From positions 3,968,001 to 4,032,000 of the forward strand of contig CAVNZM010000016.1 of assembly GCA_963693365.1 (NCBI GenBank): a stretch of DNA of 64,000 nt. The letters are read 5' to 3'. The notes beneath the pieces are model-generated. The model made no database searches. It worked only from the letters and a program-made list of their open reading frames with translations, and was not told where the DNA came from. Positions 63,887-64,000 of this stretch are shown piece after piece. This stretch comes from Amoebidium appalachense. Lineage: Eukaryota; Ichthyosporea. Made by a program: the position numbers and the translations under genes. Numbering within the stretch: the stretch's first letter is position 1; every line of letters begins with the position of its first letter.

Positions 63887-64000
63887 CCCCTCTCCCCCCT
63901 TCCCTCGAACACACCCAGACCCACAAGCCCACCCACCCATCACACACACACCAACACCCACACCCACCCACCCACGCACACACGCACACCCTGAAAAAAC
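63602..64000. other. VPS10 upstream intron: (GT)n, G-run, C-run, CCA-rich DNA
   Basis: GT at 63620-63671, GAGT/GTGA units to 63720, G-rich DNA to 63775, unique DNA 63776-63850, a C-run of about 32 at 63852-63883, then CCCA/CA-rich DNA. The unique stretch was examined for the preceding VPS10 exon but no convincing match was found. Confidence 0.6.

Overview
The window is nuclear DNA of an intron-rich eukaryote with an unusually heavy load of simple repeats. More than half of it is (GT/CA)n, (GA/CT)n, (CACG)n and very long G/C homopolymers. Splicing is GT-AG and a nuclear tRNA-Glu(CTC) is present. The gene set is a REV1 with BRCT and ubiquitin-binding motifs, a PMT2/POMT2-type protein O-mannosyltransferase, a Vps10/sortilin receptor and F-box proteins. 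It suggests an opisthokont-grade organism, such as a unicellular holozoan or an early-diverging fungus; the species cannot be named from sequence alone. Most long open frames here are translated microsatellites, so exons were identified from protein-family similarity, splice signals and matching codon phase.

Layout. 82-20,798 (minus): the translesion polymerase REV1, 20 exons covering 1,274 codons, with its C-terminus beyond the left edge. A tRNA-Glu gene lies antisense in its third intron. 20,799-21,874: divergent promoter region. 21,875-22,258 (plus): an intronless gene for a small secreted Trp/Cys-repeat protein. 25,215-31,870 (plus): a complete four-exon protein O-mannosyltransferase of 749 aa. 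33,473-36,059 (plus): a three-exon F-box protein of 650 aa. 36,690-37,163 and 39,369-39,814: two unassigned coding-like segments. 41,516-47,122: an LTR retrotransposon in minus orientation with two apparently identical 201-bp LTRs and a TTAC target duplication; gag and integrase remnants survive but no reverse transcriptase is visible. 47,510-49,703 (plus): a frameshifted second copy of the F-box gene. 49,704-57,424: intergenic DNA with two MITE-like elements, minisatellites and dispersed repeats. 57,425-63,601 (minus): the C-terminal half of a Vps10/sortilin receptor (seven exons, 259 aa), with its N-terminus beyond the right edge.

The genes have no common pathway: REV1 acts in DNA damage tolerance, the mannosyltransferase in the ER, Vps10 in Golgi/endosome sorting and the F-box proteins probably in ubiquitin ligases. 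What unites the window is how its introns are built. Several have exon edges with their splice sites tandemly duplicated into the intron. Many have donors embedded in (GT)n and acceptors in (CA)n, so the two ends of one intron can be complementary. Others carry short inverted-repeat elements. This intron-expansion signature is the most novel feature seen.
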